The notes under the pieces are model-generated. The model had not been told where the DNA came from. It searched no databases and worked only from the letters and a program-made list of their open reading frames with translations. A stretch of 64,000 nt of DNA from Brevundimonas diminuta (GTDB lineage Bacteria > Pseudomonadota > Alphaproteobacteria > Caulobacterales > Caulobacteraceae). Where the stretch lies: positions 62,001 to 126,000 of the forward strand of contig NZ_CP073063.1 of NCBI RefSeq assembly GCF_022654015.1, read 5' to 3'. Position 1 is the first letter of the stretch. Each line of letters opens with the position of its first letter. The translations under genes were made by a program, and so were the position numbers. Of this stretch, positions 41,110 through 48,013 are shown in pieces.

Positions 41110-42177
41110 ATGATCCGCACACTGAAACTGGCGGCTTCGGCCGCCGCCCTTCTGGCCCTGGCGGCCTGTGGCGACAACGGCGGGGGCGGCTCCGCCTCCG
41201 GCGCGCGCTCCGGCATCTGGGCGGCCGGTTCGTCGACCGTCTTCCCCTTCGCCACGCGGGTCGCCGAGACCTTCGCGCGCGGTTCAGGCGGCGCGGCGCC
41301 GCGCGTCGAATCGCTGGGCACCGGCGGCGGCATCCAGGCCTTCTGCCAGGGCGTCGGCCCGACCACCCCGGACATCGCCAACGCCTCGCGTCAGATGAAG
41401 CAGTCCGAGTTCGACCTGTGCGCCAAGAACGGCGTCACCGACATCGTCGAGATCAAGATCGGCTTCGACGGCATCGTCATCGCCACGGCCCGTAACGGCA
41501 ACGGCTTCAACTTCGAACTGAACGACCTGTACGAAGGCCTGGCCAAGGAAGTGCCGGGCGCCAACGGTCAGTTCGTCGCCAATCCGGCCAAGACTTGGAA
41601 CCAGGTCAACGCCGGCCTGCCGAACCAGCGCATCCAGGTCTATGGCCCGCCGCCCACCTCGGGCACGCGCGACGCCTTCCTGGAGCTGGGCATGACGCCG
41701 GGCGCCAAACTGGTGCCGGCGGTCAAGGCGATCGAAGGCGACAAGGACCGGTTCGAAGCGATCGCCCACACCCTGCGCGAGGACGGCGCCTGGATCGATT
41801 CCGGCGAGAACGACAACGCCATCGTCCAGACCCTGACCCGCACGCCGGGTTCGCTGGGCGTGTTCGGCTATTCGTTCCTGGAGCAGAACCTGGATACGGT
41901 GAAGGCCGAGACCATCGACGGCGTCGCCCCGACCGCCGACACCATCGCCAGCGGCGCCTATCCGCTGTCGCGCAGCCTCTACATCTATGTGAAAAAGGCC
42001 CACATCGGCGTCATTCCGGGCCTGCAGCAGTTCGTGCAGGAGTTCCTGTCGGAAGGCGCCGCCGGCAAGGGCGGCTATCTGGCCGACCGCGGCCTGATCC
42101 CGCTGCCGGAAGACCAACTGCTGGCCCAGCGCGCGACCATCGCCGCCATGACCCCGATGGCCCGCCCCGCCAAATAA
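41110..42177 (+). CDS. pstS: Phosphate ABC transporter substrate-binding lipoprotein PstS
   Basis: A 355-residue high-affinity phosphate-binding protein. A lipoprotein signal ends at the LALAAC lipobox. Ligand-loop features include GSSTVFPFATRVAETF, RVESLGTGGGIQAFC, and YGPPPTSGTRDAFLELG. The last is the TSGTRD phosphate-binding loop. The C-terminus has YPLSRSLYIYVKKAH. No pstCAB genes follow, as is also known in some Caulobacterales where pstS is separate. The Pho-box-like site upstream fits phosphate-starvation induction. Confidence 0.93.
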   Translation: MIRTLKLAASAAALLALAACGDNGGGGSASGARSGIWAAGSSTVFPFATRVAETFARGSGGAAPRVESLGTGGGIQAFCQGVGPTTPDIANASRQMKQSEFDLCAKNGVTDIVEIKIGFDGIVIATARNGNGFNFELNDLYEGLAKEVPGANGQFVANPAKTWNQVNAGLPNQRIQVYGPPPTSGTRDAFLELGMTPGAKLVPAVKAIEGDKDRFEAIAHTLREDGAWIDSGENDNAIVQTLTRTPGSLGVFGYSFLEQNLDTVKAETIDGVAPTADTIASGAYPLSRSLYIYVKKAHIGVIPGLQQFVQEFLSEGAAGKGGYLADRGLIPLPEDQLLAQRATIAAMTPMARPAK

Positions 42178-42224
42178 GGCGGAACCCGACCGCCGTTCCG
42201 CCCCTTCTTTCACCGGTTCGCCCC

Positions 42225-42247
42225 GTTGAAGCGCGAAGCGCTTCAAC
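42225..42247. other. Perfect 10-bp hairpin between pstS and galU
   Basis: GTTGAAGCGC and GCGCTTCAAC flank a GAA loop. There is no T-tract, but the stem is stable enough to protect the pstS 3' end or slow polymerase. A partial copy (TGAAGCGCA) follows at once. Confidence 0.6.
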
Positions 42248-42297
42248 TGAAGCGCACGAGGCCGTAGAAGGGGCGGGATAGCTGTCAGGATGATTTG

Positions 42298-43176
42298 ATG
42301 ACCACCACGCCCGCGCGCCTGCGCAAGGCCGTACTGCCCGTCGCGGGCCTCGGCACCCGGGTCCTGCCCGGAACCAAGACGACCCCCAAGGAACTGCTGA
42401 ACGTCGTCGACCGGCCGATCCTGTCCTATATCGTCGAAGAAGCGCGCGAGGCCGGGATCGAGCACATCGTCTTCGTCACCGGCCGCTCCAAGGGCGCCAT
42501 CGAGGACTATTTCGATCACCAGATCGAACTGGAAGCCCAGCTTCAGGCGAAGGGCAAGACCGACATCCTGGAAATGATGAACGCCGAACTGGCCTCGGCC
42601 GGGGAGATGAGCTTCACCCGTCAGATGCAGCCCAAGGGTCTGGGCCACGCCGTCTGGTGCGCGCGCGACATCATCGGCCACGAGCCGTTTGCCGTCATCC
42701 TGCCCGACGTCATCGTGGATTCTCAGCCCGGCGCCCTGAAGCAGTTGGCCCAGGTCTATGCCGAGACCGGCGGCAACATCATCGGCGTGGAATCCGTCCC
42801 CGAGGATCAGACCCACAAATACGGCATCGTCGATCCGGTCAGCCGCGACGGTTCGCGCATCGTCATGAAGGGCATGGTCGAAAAGCCCGCCGCCGGAACC
42901 GCGCCGTCCAACCTGTCGATCTCGGGCCGTTACATCCTGCAACCGGAAATCTTCGACCTGCTGGCGACGCAGGAAAAGGGCGCGTGCGGCGAGATCCAGC
43001 TGACCGACGCCATGGCGCGACTGATGGCGGACCAGAGCTTCACGGCCGTGGAATATGCCGGCGTGACCCACGACTGCGGCGACAAGATCGGCCTGCTGCG
43101 CGCCAACGTCGCCCTGGCCCTGAAACGCCCGGATCTGGGCGACGCAGCGCGCGAGGCGATCGCGGGCCTGCTCTGA
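42298..43176 (+). CDS. galU: UTP-glucose-1-phosphate uridylyltransferase
   Basis: A 292-residue nucleotidyltransferase that makes UDP-glucose for envelope polysaccharides. The N-terminal VLPVAGLGTRVLPGTKTTPKEL is the diphosphate-binding signature. VEKPAAGTAPSNLSISGRYIL and the substrate lysine region KYGIVDP are also typical of GalU. ATG 42298 is preferred over the overlapping TTG at 42295. Confidence 0.95.
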   Translation: MTTTPARLRKAVLPVAGLGTRVLPGTKTTPKELLNVVDRPILSYIVEEAREAGIEHIVFVTGRSKGAIEDYFDHQIELEAQLQAKGKTDILEMMNAELASAGEMSFTRQMQPKGLGHAVWCARDIIGHEPFAVILPDVIVDSQPGALKQLAQVYAETGGNIIGVESVPEDQTHKYGIVDPVSRDGSRIVMKGMVEKPAAGTAPSNLSISGRYILQPEIFDLLATQEKGACGEIQLTDAMARLMADQSFTAVEYAGVTHDCGDKIGLLRANVALALKRPDLGDAAREAIAGLL

Positions 43177-43253
43177 CGCCAGGGAAGGCGGCGGGGGTTC
43201 CGGTTTACGCCCGCCCCTGCTAACCCTCCGCGCAAATCATCAGGAGACGAACC

Positions 43254-44075
43254 ATGGCGACTTCCGAAGGCTGGGACATGCCGACCGGCGACCTCATGAA
43301 GGGCAAGAAGGGCCTGATCATGGGCGTGGCCAACTCCAGCTCCATCGCCTGGGGTATCGCCTCGCAGCTGGCCGCCCAGGGCGCCGAGCTGGCCTTCACC
43401 TATCTGGGCGAAAGCCTGGAGCGCCGCGTGCGTCCGCTGGCGGAAAGCGTCGGCGCCAAGCTGCTGATCCCGGCCGACGTCACCGACGACGCCTCGATGG
43501 ATGCGGCCTTCGCCGAGCTGGAAAAGACCTTCGGCACGATCGACTTCGTCGTCCATTCGGTGGCGTTCGCCAACAAGGATGAGTTGAAGGGCAGCTTCGT
43601 GGACAACACCACGCGCGACAGTTTCCTTCTGGCCATGAACATCTCGGCCTTCAGCTTCGTGGACGTGTCCAAGCGCGCCGCCAAGCTGATGCCGAACGGC
43701 GGCAGCCTGATCACCCTGACCTATCTGGGGTCCGAGCGGGTCATTCCGAACTACAACACCATGGGCGTGGCCAAGGCTGCGCTGGAAGCCGCGACCCGCT
43801 ATATCGCGCGCGACCTGGGTCCCAAGAACATCCGCGTCAACGCCATCTCGGCCGGCGCCATGCGCACCTTGTCGCTGGCCGGCATCTCGGGCGGGCGCGG
43901 TCTGCACTCCAAGTCGGCCCAGTTCTCTCTGATCAAGGAAGAGACCTCGATGGAGGGCGTCGCCGGCGCGGCCCTGTGGCTGTGCTCGGACCTGGGCCGT
44001 TCGACCACGGGCGAGGTCGTCCACGTCGATGCGGGCTTCCACGCCGTGGGCCTGCCGGAAGACATCGAAGGCTGA
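43254..44075 (+). CDS. fabI: Enoyl-[acyl-carrier-protein] reductase (NADH)
   Basis: A 273-residue short-chain reductase catalysing the last step of fatty-acid elongation. GKKGLIMGVANSSSIAWGIA binds NADH. The active-site spacing Y-x6-K is present in NYNTMGVAKAALE, preceded by LTYLGSERVIPNY. VNAISAGAMRTLSLAGI and the C-terminal GEVVHVDAGFH complete the FabI pattern; triclosan-contact residues follow the normal layout. An AGGAGA ribosome-binding site precedes ATG 43254. Confidence 0.95.
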   Translation: MATSEGWDMPTGDLMKGKKGLIMGVANSSSIAWGIASQLAAQGAELAFTYLGESLERRVRPLAESVGAKLLIPADVTDDASMDAAFAELEKTFGTIDFVVHSVAFANKDELKGSFVDNTTRDSFLLAMNISAFSFVDVSKRAAKLMPNGGSLITLTYLGSERVIPNYNTMGVAKAALEAATRYIARDLGPKNIRVNAISAGAMRTLSLAGISGGRGLHSKSAQFSLIKEETSMEGVAGAALWLCSDLGRSTTGEVVHVDAGFHAVGLPEDIEG

Positions 44076-44083
44076 TCAAGGAG

Positions 44084-44100
44084 GGCTGGATCCCAGCCTT
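44084..44100 (+). terminator. Weak hairpin terminator after fabI
   Basis: A 6-bp stem GGCTGG / CCAGCC with an ATC loop is followed by only two T. It could give partial termination before benE, 33 bases downstream. Confidence 0.4.
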
Positions 44101-44132
44101 CCGCCATCCGAGACGACGGTTTAAGGCCGGGC

Positions 44133-45317
44133 ATGACTGCTCCGGCCTTTTCCATGCGCGCCCTGCCCGCCTCGGCCTTTTCGTCCGCCGCGGTGGCGAC
44201 GGTGATCGGATTCGGCGGGACGGTCGCCCTGGTGGTTCAGGCCGGCCAGGCCCTGGGGGCGGACGCGGGCCAGATCGGGTCGATGGTGACGGCCCTGTGC
44301 CTGGGCATCGGGGCGCCCGGTGCGGTGCTGAGCTGGCGGCTGAGGATCCCCGTCGTGCTGGCCTGGTCCCCGCCGGGGGCGGCCCTGCTGGCGGCCTCGA
44401 CCCTGGGCCTGGCCTGGCCGACGGCCATCGGCGCCTTCGTCTTCGCCGCCCTGCTGATGATCCTGACCGGCCTGATCCCGGTGCTGGGGCGGCTGGCGGC
44501 GCGGATACCGGCGGCCATCGCCTCGGCCATGCTGGCGGGGGTGCTGCTGCCCTTCGTGCTGAGACTGTTCAAGGTGGCGCCGGACGAGACGGCCTTGGTC
44601 GTCGGGCTGATCGCGGTGTTCCTGATCTTCAGACGGCTATGGCCGACCTGGGCCTTGCCCGCCGTGCTGACGGCGGCCTTTGCGTTGCTGGCGATGCGGG
44701 GGCAGTTGGCCCTGCCGGCCGGGACCGGCCTGTTCGGCCAACTTGAGCCGGTCGCGCCCGTGTTCGACTGGAAGGCGGCGGTCAGCCTGGGCTTTCCGTT
44801 GTTTTTGGTGACGCTGGCGGCCCAGAACTTGCCCGGGCTGGTGGTGCTGCAGAGCGCCGGCTATCCGCCGCCCGCCAACCGACTGATCCTGTCCACCGGC
44901 GTCGCCAGCCTGCTGATCGCGCCGTTCGGCGGGCATGGGGTCAATCTGGCGGCGATCACGGCGGCGATCTGCACGGGGCCGGACGCCCATTCCGATCCCA
45001 CCAGGCGCTGGATCGTGGGCGTGATCTATGGCGGTCTTTATCTGGTCGTGGCTCTGTTCGCCGCGCCGCTGGCCGGGCTGTTCATCGCCATGCCGCCGGC
45101 CGTGCTGGCGGCGGTGACGGGTCTGGCGCTGATCGCGCCGCTAACCGCCGCGCAGCAGACCATGATGACGGAGGTCGGATCGCGCGAGGCGGCCGTGCTG
45201 ACGTTTGCGGCGACGGCTTCGGGCCTGACCCTGTTCGGCGTCGGATCGGCCTTCTGGGGTCTGGTCGTGGGGTTTGCGGCGTTGGCCGCCTTGCGCTGGA
45301 TCAGACCGCCGGCCTGA
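44133..45317 (+). CDS. benE: Benzoate/H+ symporter family transporter BenE
   Basis: A 394-residue membrane protein with about 12 hydrophobic segments. BenE hallmarks are VATVIGFGGTVALVVQAG, WSPPGAALLA, LVTLAAQNLPGLVVLQSAGY, and PFGGHGVNLAAITAAICTGPDAH. BenE belongs to the nucleobase-cation fold group and imports benzoate in some Proteobacteria. No benzoate catabolic genes are nearby, so the cargo is uncertain. It lies downstream of fabI on the same strand. Confidence 0.88.
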   Translation: MTAPAFSMRALPASAFSSAAVATVIGFGGTVALVVQAGQALGADAGQIGSMVTALCLGIGAPGAVLSWRLRIPVVLAWSPPGAALLAASTLGLAWPTAIGAFVFAALLMILTGLIPVLGRLAARIPAAIASAMLAGVLLPFVLRLFKVAPDETALVVGLIAVFLIFRRLWPTWALPAVLTAAFALLAMRGQLALPAGTGLFGQLEPVAPVFDWKAAVSLGFPLFLVTLAAQNLPGLVVLQSAGYPPPANRLILSTGVASLLIAPFGGHGVNLAAITAAICTGPDAHSDPTRRWIVGVIYGGLYLVVALFAAPLAGLFIAMPPAVLAAVTGLALIAPLTAAQQTMMTEVGSREAAVLTFAATASGLTLFGVGSAFWGLVVGFAALAALRWIRPPA

Positions 45318-45332
45318 TCCAGCGAGAGGCGA

Positions 45333-45728
45333 TTAATCCCGCAGCGAGGCCGGGACCTGACCGCCGTTTTCGGCCAGCTTCTTCCAGACGGCCTTGGACA
45401 GGGCGATGTTCTGTTCGGCCGAGCCATGCTCGCCAGCGTGGACGTTCAATTCCTCGGCCAGTTCCTTGCGGGCGGCCAGGCTGGAATCCAGGTCCAGCAG
45501 CTTCAGAAGATCGACGATCGAGGTGCGCCAGTTGCCGCCGCCGCCCTTGGACGCCGCAAGATCGCTGAGCACCGCCTCGACATCGACGGGCGGCAAGGCC
45601 GGCGCGGCGGTCGGGGCCGGCGCTGCGTTAGGCGCCGGAATTCCTGCCGTCGAGGCCGGCGGCGGAACGGGAGCCGCCTTCGGCTTGTGGCCCGTGATCT
45701 TGTTCCAGATCGAAGAGAAGATGCCCAT
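45333..45728 (-). CDS. DUF3597 domain protein
   Basis: A 131-residue protein that begins MGIFSSIWNKITGHKPKA, the family N-terminus, followed by a Pro/Ala linker and a helical C-terminal domain with WRTSIVDLLKLLDLDSSLAARKELAEELNV. DUF3597 proteins are related in sequence to the LysM-associated BON-family neighbours and are often stress induced, but their function is unknown. CAGGAG precedes the ATG. A near-consensus stress-sigma promoter lies 30-54 bases upstream. Confidence 0.88.
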   Translation of the reverse strand: MGIFSSIWNKITGHKPKAAPVPPPASTAGIPAPNAAPAPTAAPALPPVDVEAVLSDLAASKGGGGNWRTSIVDLLKLLDLDSSLAARKELAEELNVHAGEHGSAEQNIALSKAVWKKLAENGGQVPASLRD

Positions 45729-45757
45729 CGGTCGCGCTCCTGTTGGTGTGAGCAGAC

Positions 45758-45782
45758 AACGCGACCGACGGGGCGAGGTTCA
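45758..45782 (-). promoter_or_regulatory. Near-consensus EcfG-type promoter for the DUF3597 gene
   Basis: On the minus strand TGAAC-N16-CGTT differs from the EcfG consensus GGAAC-N16-CGTT at one position. The predicted transcription start would be about 25 bases before the ATG. It overlaps the very end of the upstream GST gene (stop at 45785). Confidence 0.5.
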
Positions 45783-45784
45783 GA

Positions 45785-46501
45785 TCAGTCGCGCGCCGGA
45801 ATGTTGAGGCCGCGCTGGACGGCGGGGCGGGCCAGGCCGCGCTCCAGCCAGGCGGCGACGCGCGGGAAGTCGGCGAAACCAACGATCTCGCCCGCTTCGT
45901 AGAAGCCGATCAGGTTGCGGACCCAGCCCAGGGTGGCGACATCGGCGATGGAATAGTCGCCGACAAGCCACTCGCGGGGCTCTCCCCCGTCGTTGGCCAG
46001 CCGCGTCTCCAGCACGCCCAGCAGGCGGCGGCTTTCGGCGACGTAGCGGTCACGCGGGCGCTTGTCCTCGTAGTCCTTGCCGGCGAAGCGGTGGAAGAAG
46101 CCCAGCTGGCCGAACATCGGGCCGATCGCGCCCATCTGGAACATGACCCACTGGATCGTCTCATAGCGGGTCGCCGGGTCGGCCGAGAGCAGTTTGCCGG
46201 TCTTTTCCGCCAGATAGATCAGGATGGCGCCGGATTCGAACAGGGCCAGCGGCTGTCCGTTCGGGCCGTTCGGATCGAGGATGGCGGGGATCTTGCCGTT
46301 GGGGTTCAGCGACAGAAACTCCGGCCCCCAGGTCTCGTTCTTGGTGATGTCGATCAGGTGCGGCTCATAGGCCAGGCCGACCTCTTCCAGCATGATCGAG
46401 ACCTTCACCCCATTGGGCGTCGGTAGGGAATACAGCTGGATGCGATCGGGATGCTGGGCCGGCCAGCGTTGCGTGATCGGGAAGGCGGACAGGTCGGTCA
46501 T
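45785..46501 (-). CDS. Glutathione S-transferase (YfcG/Nu-class-like)
   Basis: A 238-residue GST. The N-terminal thioredoxin-like domain has YSLPTPNGVKVSIMLEEVGL, the T-P-N pattern of Nu-class enzymes such as E. coli YfcG, and the glutathione-binding NPNGKIPAILDP...LFESGAILIYLAEKTG. The C-terminal helical domain includes GPMFGQLGFFHRFA and YSIADVATLGWVR. Nu-class members reduce disulfides of glutathione conjugates or peroxides. It stands upstream of the DUF3597 gene on the same strand. Confidence 0.9.
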   Translation of the reverse strand: MTDLSAFPITQRWPAQHPDRIQLYSLPTPNGVKVSIMLEEVGLAYEPHLIDITKNETWGPEFLSLNPNGKIPAILDPNGPNGQPLALFESGAILIYLAEKTGKLLSADPATRYETIQWVMFQMGAIGPMFGQLGFFHRFAGKDYEDKRPRDRYVAESRRLLGVLETRLANDGGEPREWLVGDYSIADVATLGWVRNLIGFYEAGEIVGFADFPRVAAWLERGLARPAVQRGLNIPARD

Positions 46502-46660
46502 GGCGGGCCTCTGCGGGTTGCCGCCCTTATGTTGGCGCGGTCCGCAGGCTTCGCAACAGTCACCGGCGCCATTTGATCGCGGGCTTGTGTCTGGAACCGT
46601 ACGGCTGGCGATGCCAGCTTGGCCGTGACCGATCGACGGTCGCAGTCAGGGGAACGCCCG

Positions 46661-46834
46661 ATGGCGCACAAGTTCGAAGTCTATCAGGACAAGGCCGGCG
46701 AATACCGCGTCCGCTTCAAATACAATTCCGAGGTCATCTTCTCGACCGAAGGCTACGCCGACAAGTCGGGCGCCAAGCGGGCGATCGAGTCGATCAAAAA
46801 GCACGTCGGCGACGCCCCGGTCGAAGACGCATAA
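46661..46834 (+). CDS. yegP: YegP-family small protein (DUF1508)
   Basis: A 57-residue single-repeat DUF1508 protein: FEVYQDKAGEYRVRFKYNSEVIFSTEGYADKSGAKRAIESIK, with the usual F-Y...R-x-K-x-N...EGY pattern. E. coli YegP has two such repeats; this has one. Function is unknown. The AGGGGAA ribosome-binding site supports ATG 46661. It ends 7 bases before the 3' end of convergent rimM. Confidence 0.9.
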   Translation: MAHKFEVYQDKAGEYRVRFKYNSEVIFSTEGYADKSGAKRAIESIKKHVGDAPVEDA

Positions 46835-46840
46835 ACTCGT

Positions 46841-47368
46841 CTAGTCCGGTTCGCGCTCGCCCACCTCGGTCGGCGGCACGGCCAATAGCCAGCCGTCGGC
46901 CAAATGCAGTTCCGGCGTCGCTTCCTTGGTGAAGGGCAGATACCAGGTCGGGCCGCCGGCGGCGGGCGCGATCTCCAGCATGTCGTCGGCGCCGAAGTTC
47001 TGGACCGATTTCACCGTGCCCATGATGGTGCCCGCCGTGTCGCGAACCTGAACGCCCAGCAGATCGGCGAGGTAGAATTCGTCCTCGTCCGGCTCGGGGA
47101 ACCGGTCGCGGGGGACGTGCAGCTTCAGGCCGCGCAGGGAGTCGGCCTGTTCCTTGGTCGTGATCTCCTTGGCCCGGCCGACGACGCCGTTCTTGTCGGG
47201 CCGCGTCGAGGTCAGGGTCAAGGCCACGGTCCCGTCGGCGCGCAGCAAAGGGCCGTAGGCGGTCAGGGCCAGGGGGTCGGCGGTAAAGGCGGTCACCCGC
47301 ACCTCGCCCCGCACGCCGAAGCCGCCGCCGACCTGGCCGACGAGGATCAATCTGCTGTCCGTGGTCAT
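46841..47368 (-). CDS. rimM: Ribosome maturation factor RimM
   Basis: A 175-residue 16S rRNA/30S maturation protein that binds S19. The N-terminal RimM domain has VGQVGGGFGVRGEVRVTAFT; the PRC-barrel domain has EFYLADLLGVQVRD and GTVKSVQNFGADDMLEI. It follows rpsP, but a terminator lies between them. The trmD and rplS genes that normally follow rimM are not present here. Confidence 0.95.
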   Translation of the reverse strand: MTTDSRLILVGQVGGGFGVRGEVRVTAFTADPLALTAYGPLLRADGTVALTLTSTRPDKNGVVGRAKEITTKEQADSLRGLKLHVPRDRFPEPDEDEFYLADLLGVQVRDTAGTIMGTVKSVQNFGADDMLEIAPAAGGPTWYLPFTKEATPELHLADGWLLAVPPTEVGEREPD

Positions 47369-47386
47369 GCGTGTTCTTAACCCATG

Positions 47387-47413
47387 AAAAAGGCGGCGTC
47401 GAAAGACGCCGCC
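47387..47413 (-). terminator. Intrinsic terminator between rpsP and rimM
   Basis: Read on the minus strand, a perfect 9-bp stem (GGCGGCGTC / GACGCCGCC) with a TTTC loop is followed by TTTTT. It sits 25 bases after the rpsP stop and 19 bases before the rimM start, so it probably lowers rimM expression relative to rpsP. Confidence 0.85.
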
Positions 47414-47437
47414 CTGATCATCGTCAAACCGAAAGGC

Positions 47438-47989
47438 TTAGCCTTCGGCCTTTTCTTCGGTCGCTTCAGCAGCCGGAGCCTCTTCAGCGGCGGCGTCAGC
47501 GGCCGGGGCCTCTTCGGCAGGTGCTTCTTCAGCAGCGGGAGCGTTCTTGGCGGCTTCGGCGGCGGCGGCGGCCTCTTCCTTGGCGCGGGCGGCGGCTTCA
47601 GCGGCCTCGACCTTGGCGGCAGCTTCGGCTTCCAGGCGGTCGGCTTCGCGCTGGGCGCGCTCGGCGGCGCGTTCCTGAGCCTTCTTGCCCGGAGCGCCCT
47701 TGTTCGGGTTGTTCGACTGGGTCCACTTGACCTTCTGGCCCAGGGTCTCGTCCTGCGACAGGAAGCGGGCGACGCGGTCGGTCGGCTGGGCGCCCTTGCC
47801 GAGCCATTCGGCGATGCGCTCGACCTTCAGGGCGACACGCGGAGTGGCGCCGTCCTTGGGCAGCATCGGGTTGTAGCTGCCGACCTTCTCGATGAACTTG
47901 CCGTCGCGCGGCGAGTGCGAGTCGGCGATGACGATGTGGTAGTAGGGGCGCTTCTTGGCGCCGCCGCGGGCCAGACGAATCTTCAGCAT
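47438..47989 (-). CDS. rpsP: Ribosomal protein bS16 with long Ala/Glu tail
   Basis: A 183-residue 30S protein. The conserved S16 core occupies the first 85 or so residues ([55 protein letters not shown]). The remaining 95 residues are a helical Arg/Glu/Ala segment and then a repetitive [16 protein letters not shown] acidic tail, much longer than the usual 80-90-residue protein. Alphaproteobacterial S16 proteins often have extensions, but this one is large. It follows ffh by 24 bases. Confidence 0.95.
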   Translation of the reverse strand: MLKIRLARGGAKKRPYYHIVIADSHSPRDGKFIEKVGSYNPMLPKDGATPRVALKVERIAEWLGKGAQPTDRVARFLSQDETLGQKVKWTQSNNPNKGAPGKKAQERAAERAQREADRLEAEAAAKVEAAEAAARAKEEAAAAAEAAKNAPAAEEAPAEEAPAADAAAEEAPAAEATEEKAEG

Positions 47990-48013
47990 TTCAGGTCTCT
48001 TTCTAGGAAGTCG

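Noticed and set aside
41284..43071. A 595-codon minus-strand frame across pstS and galU
   Set aside because: Antisense to two well-supported genes and without any protein motif.
46590..46640. GGAAC at about 46594 as a stress-sigma promoter of yegP
   Set aside because: The sequence 16 bases downstream reads CCAG rather than CGTT, and no spacing of 15-17 gives a match.
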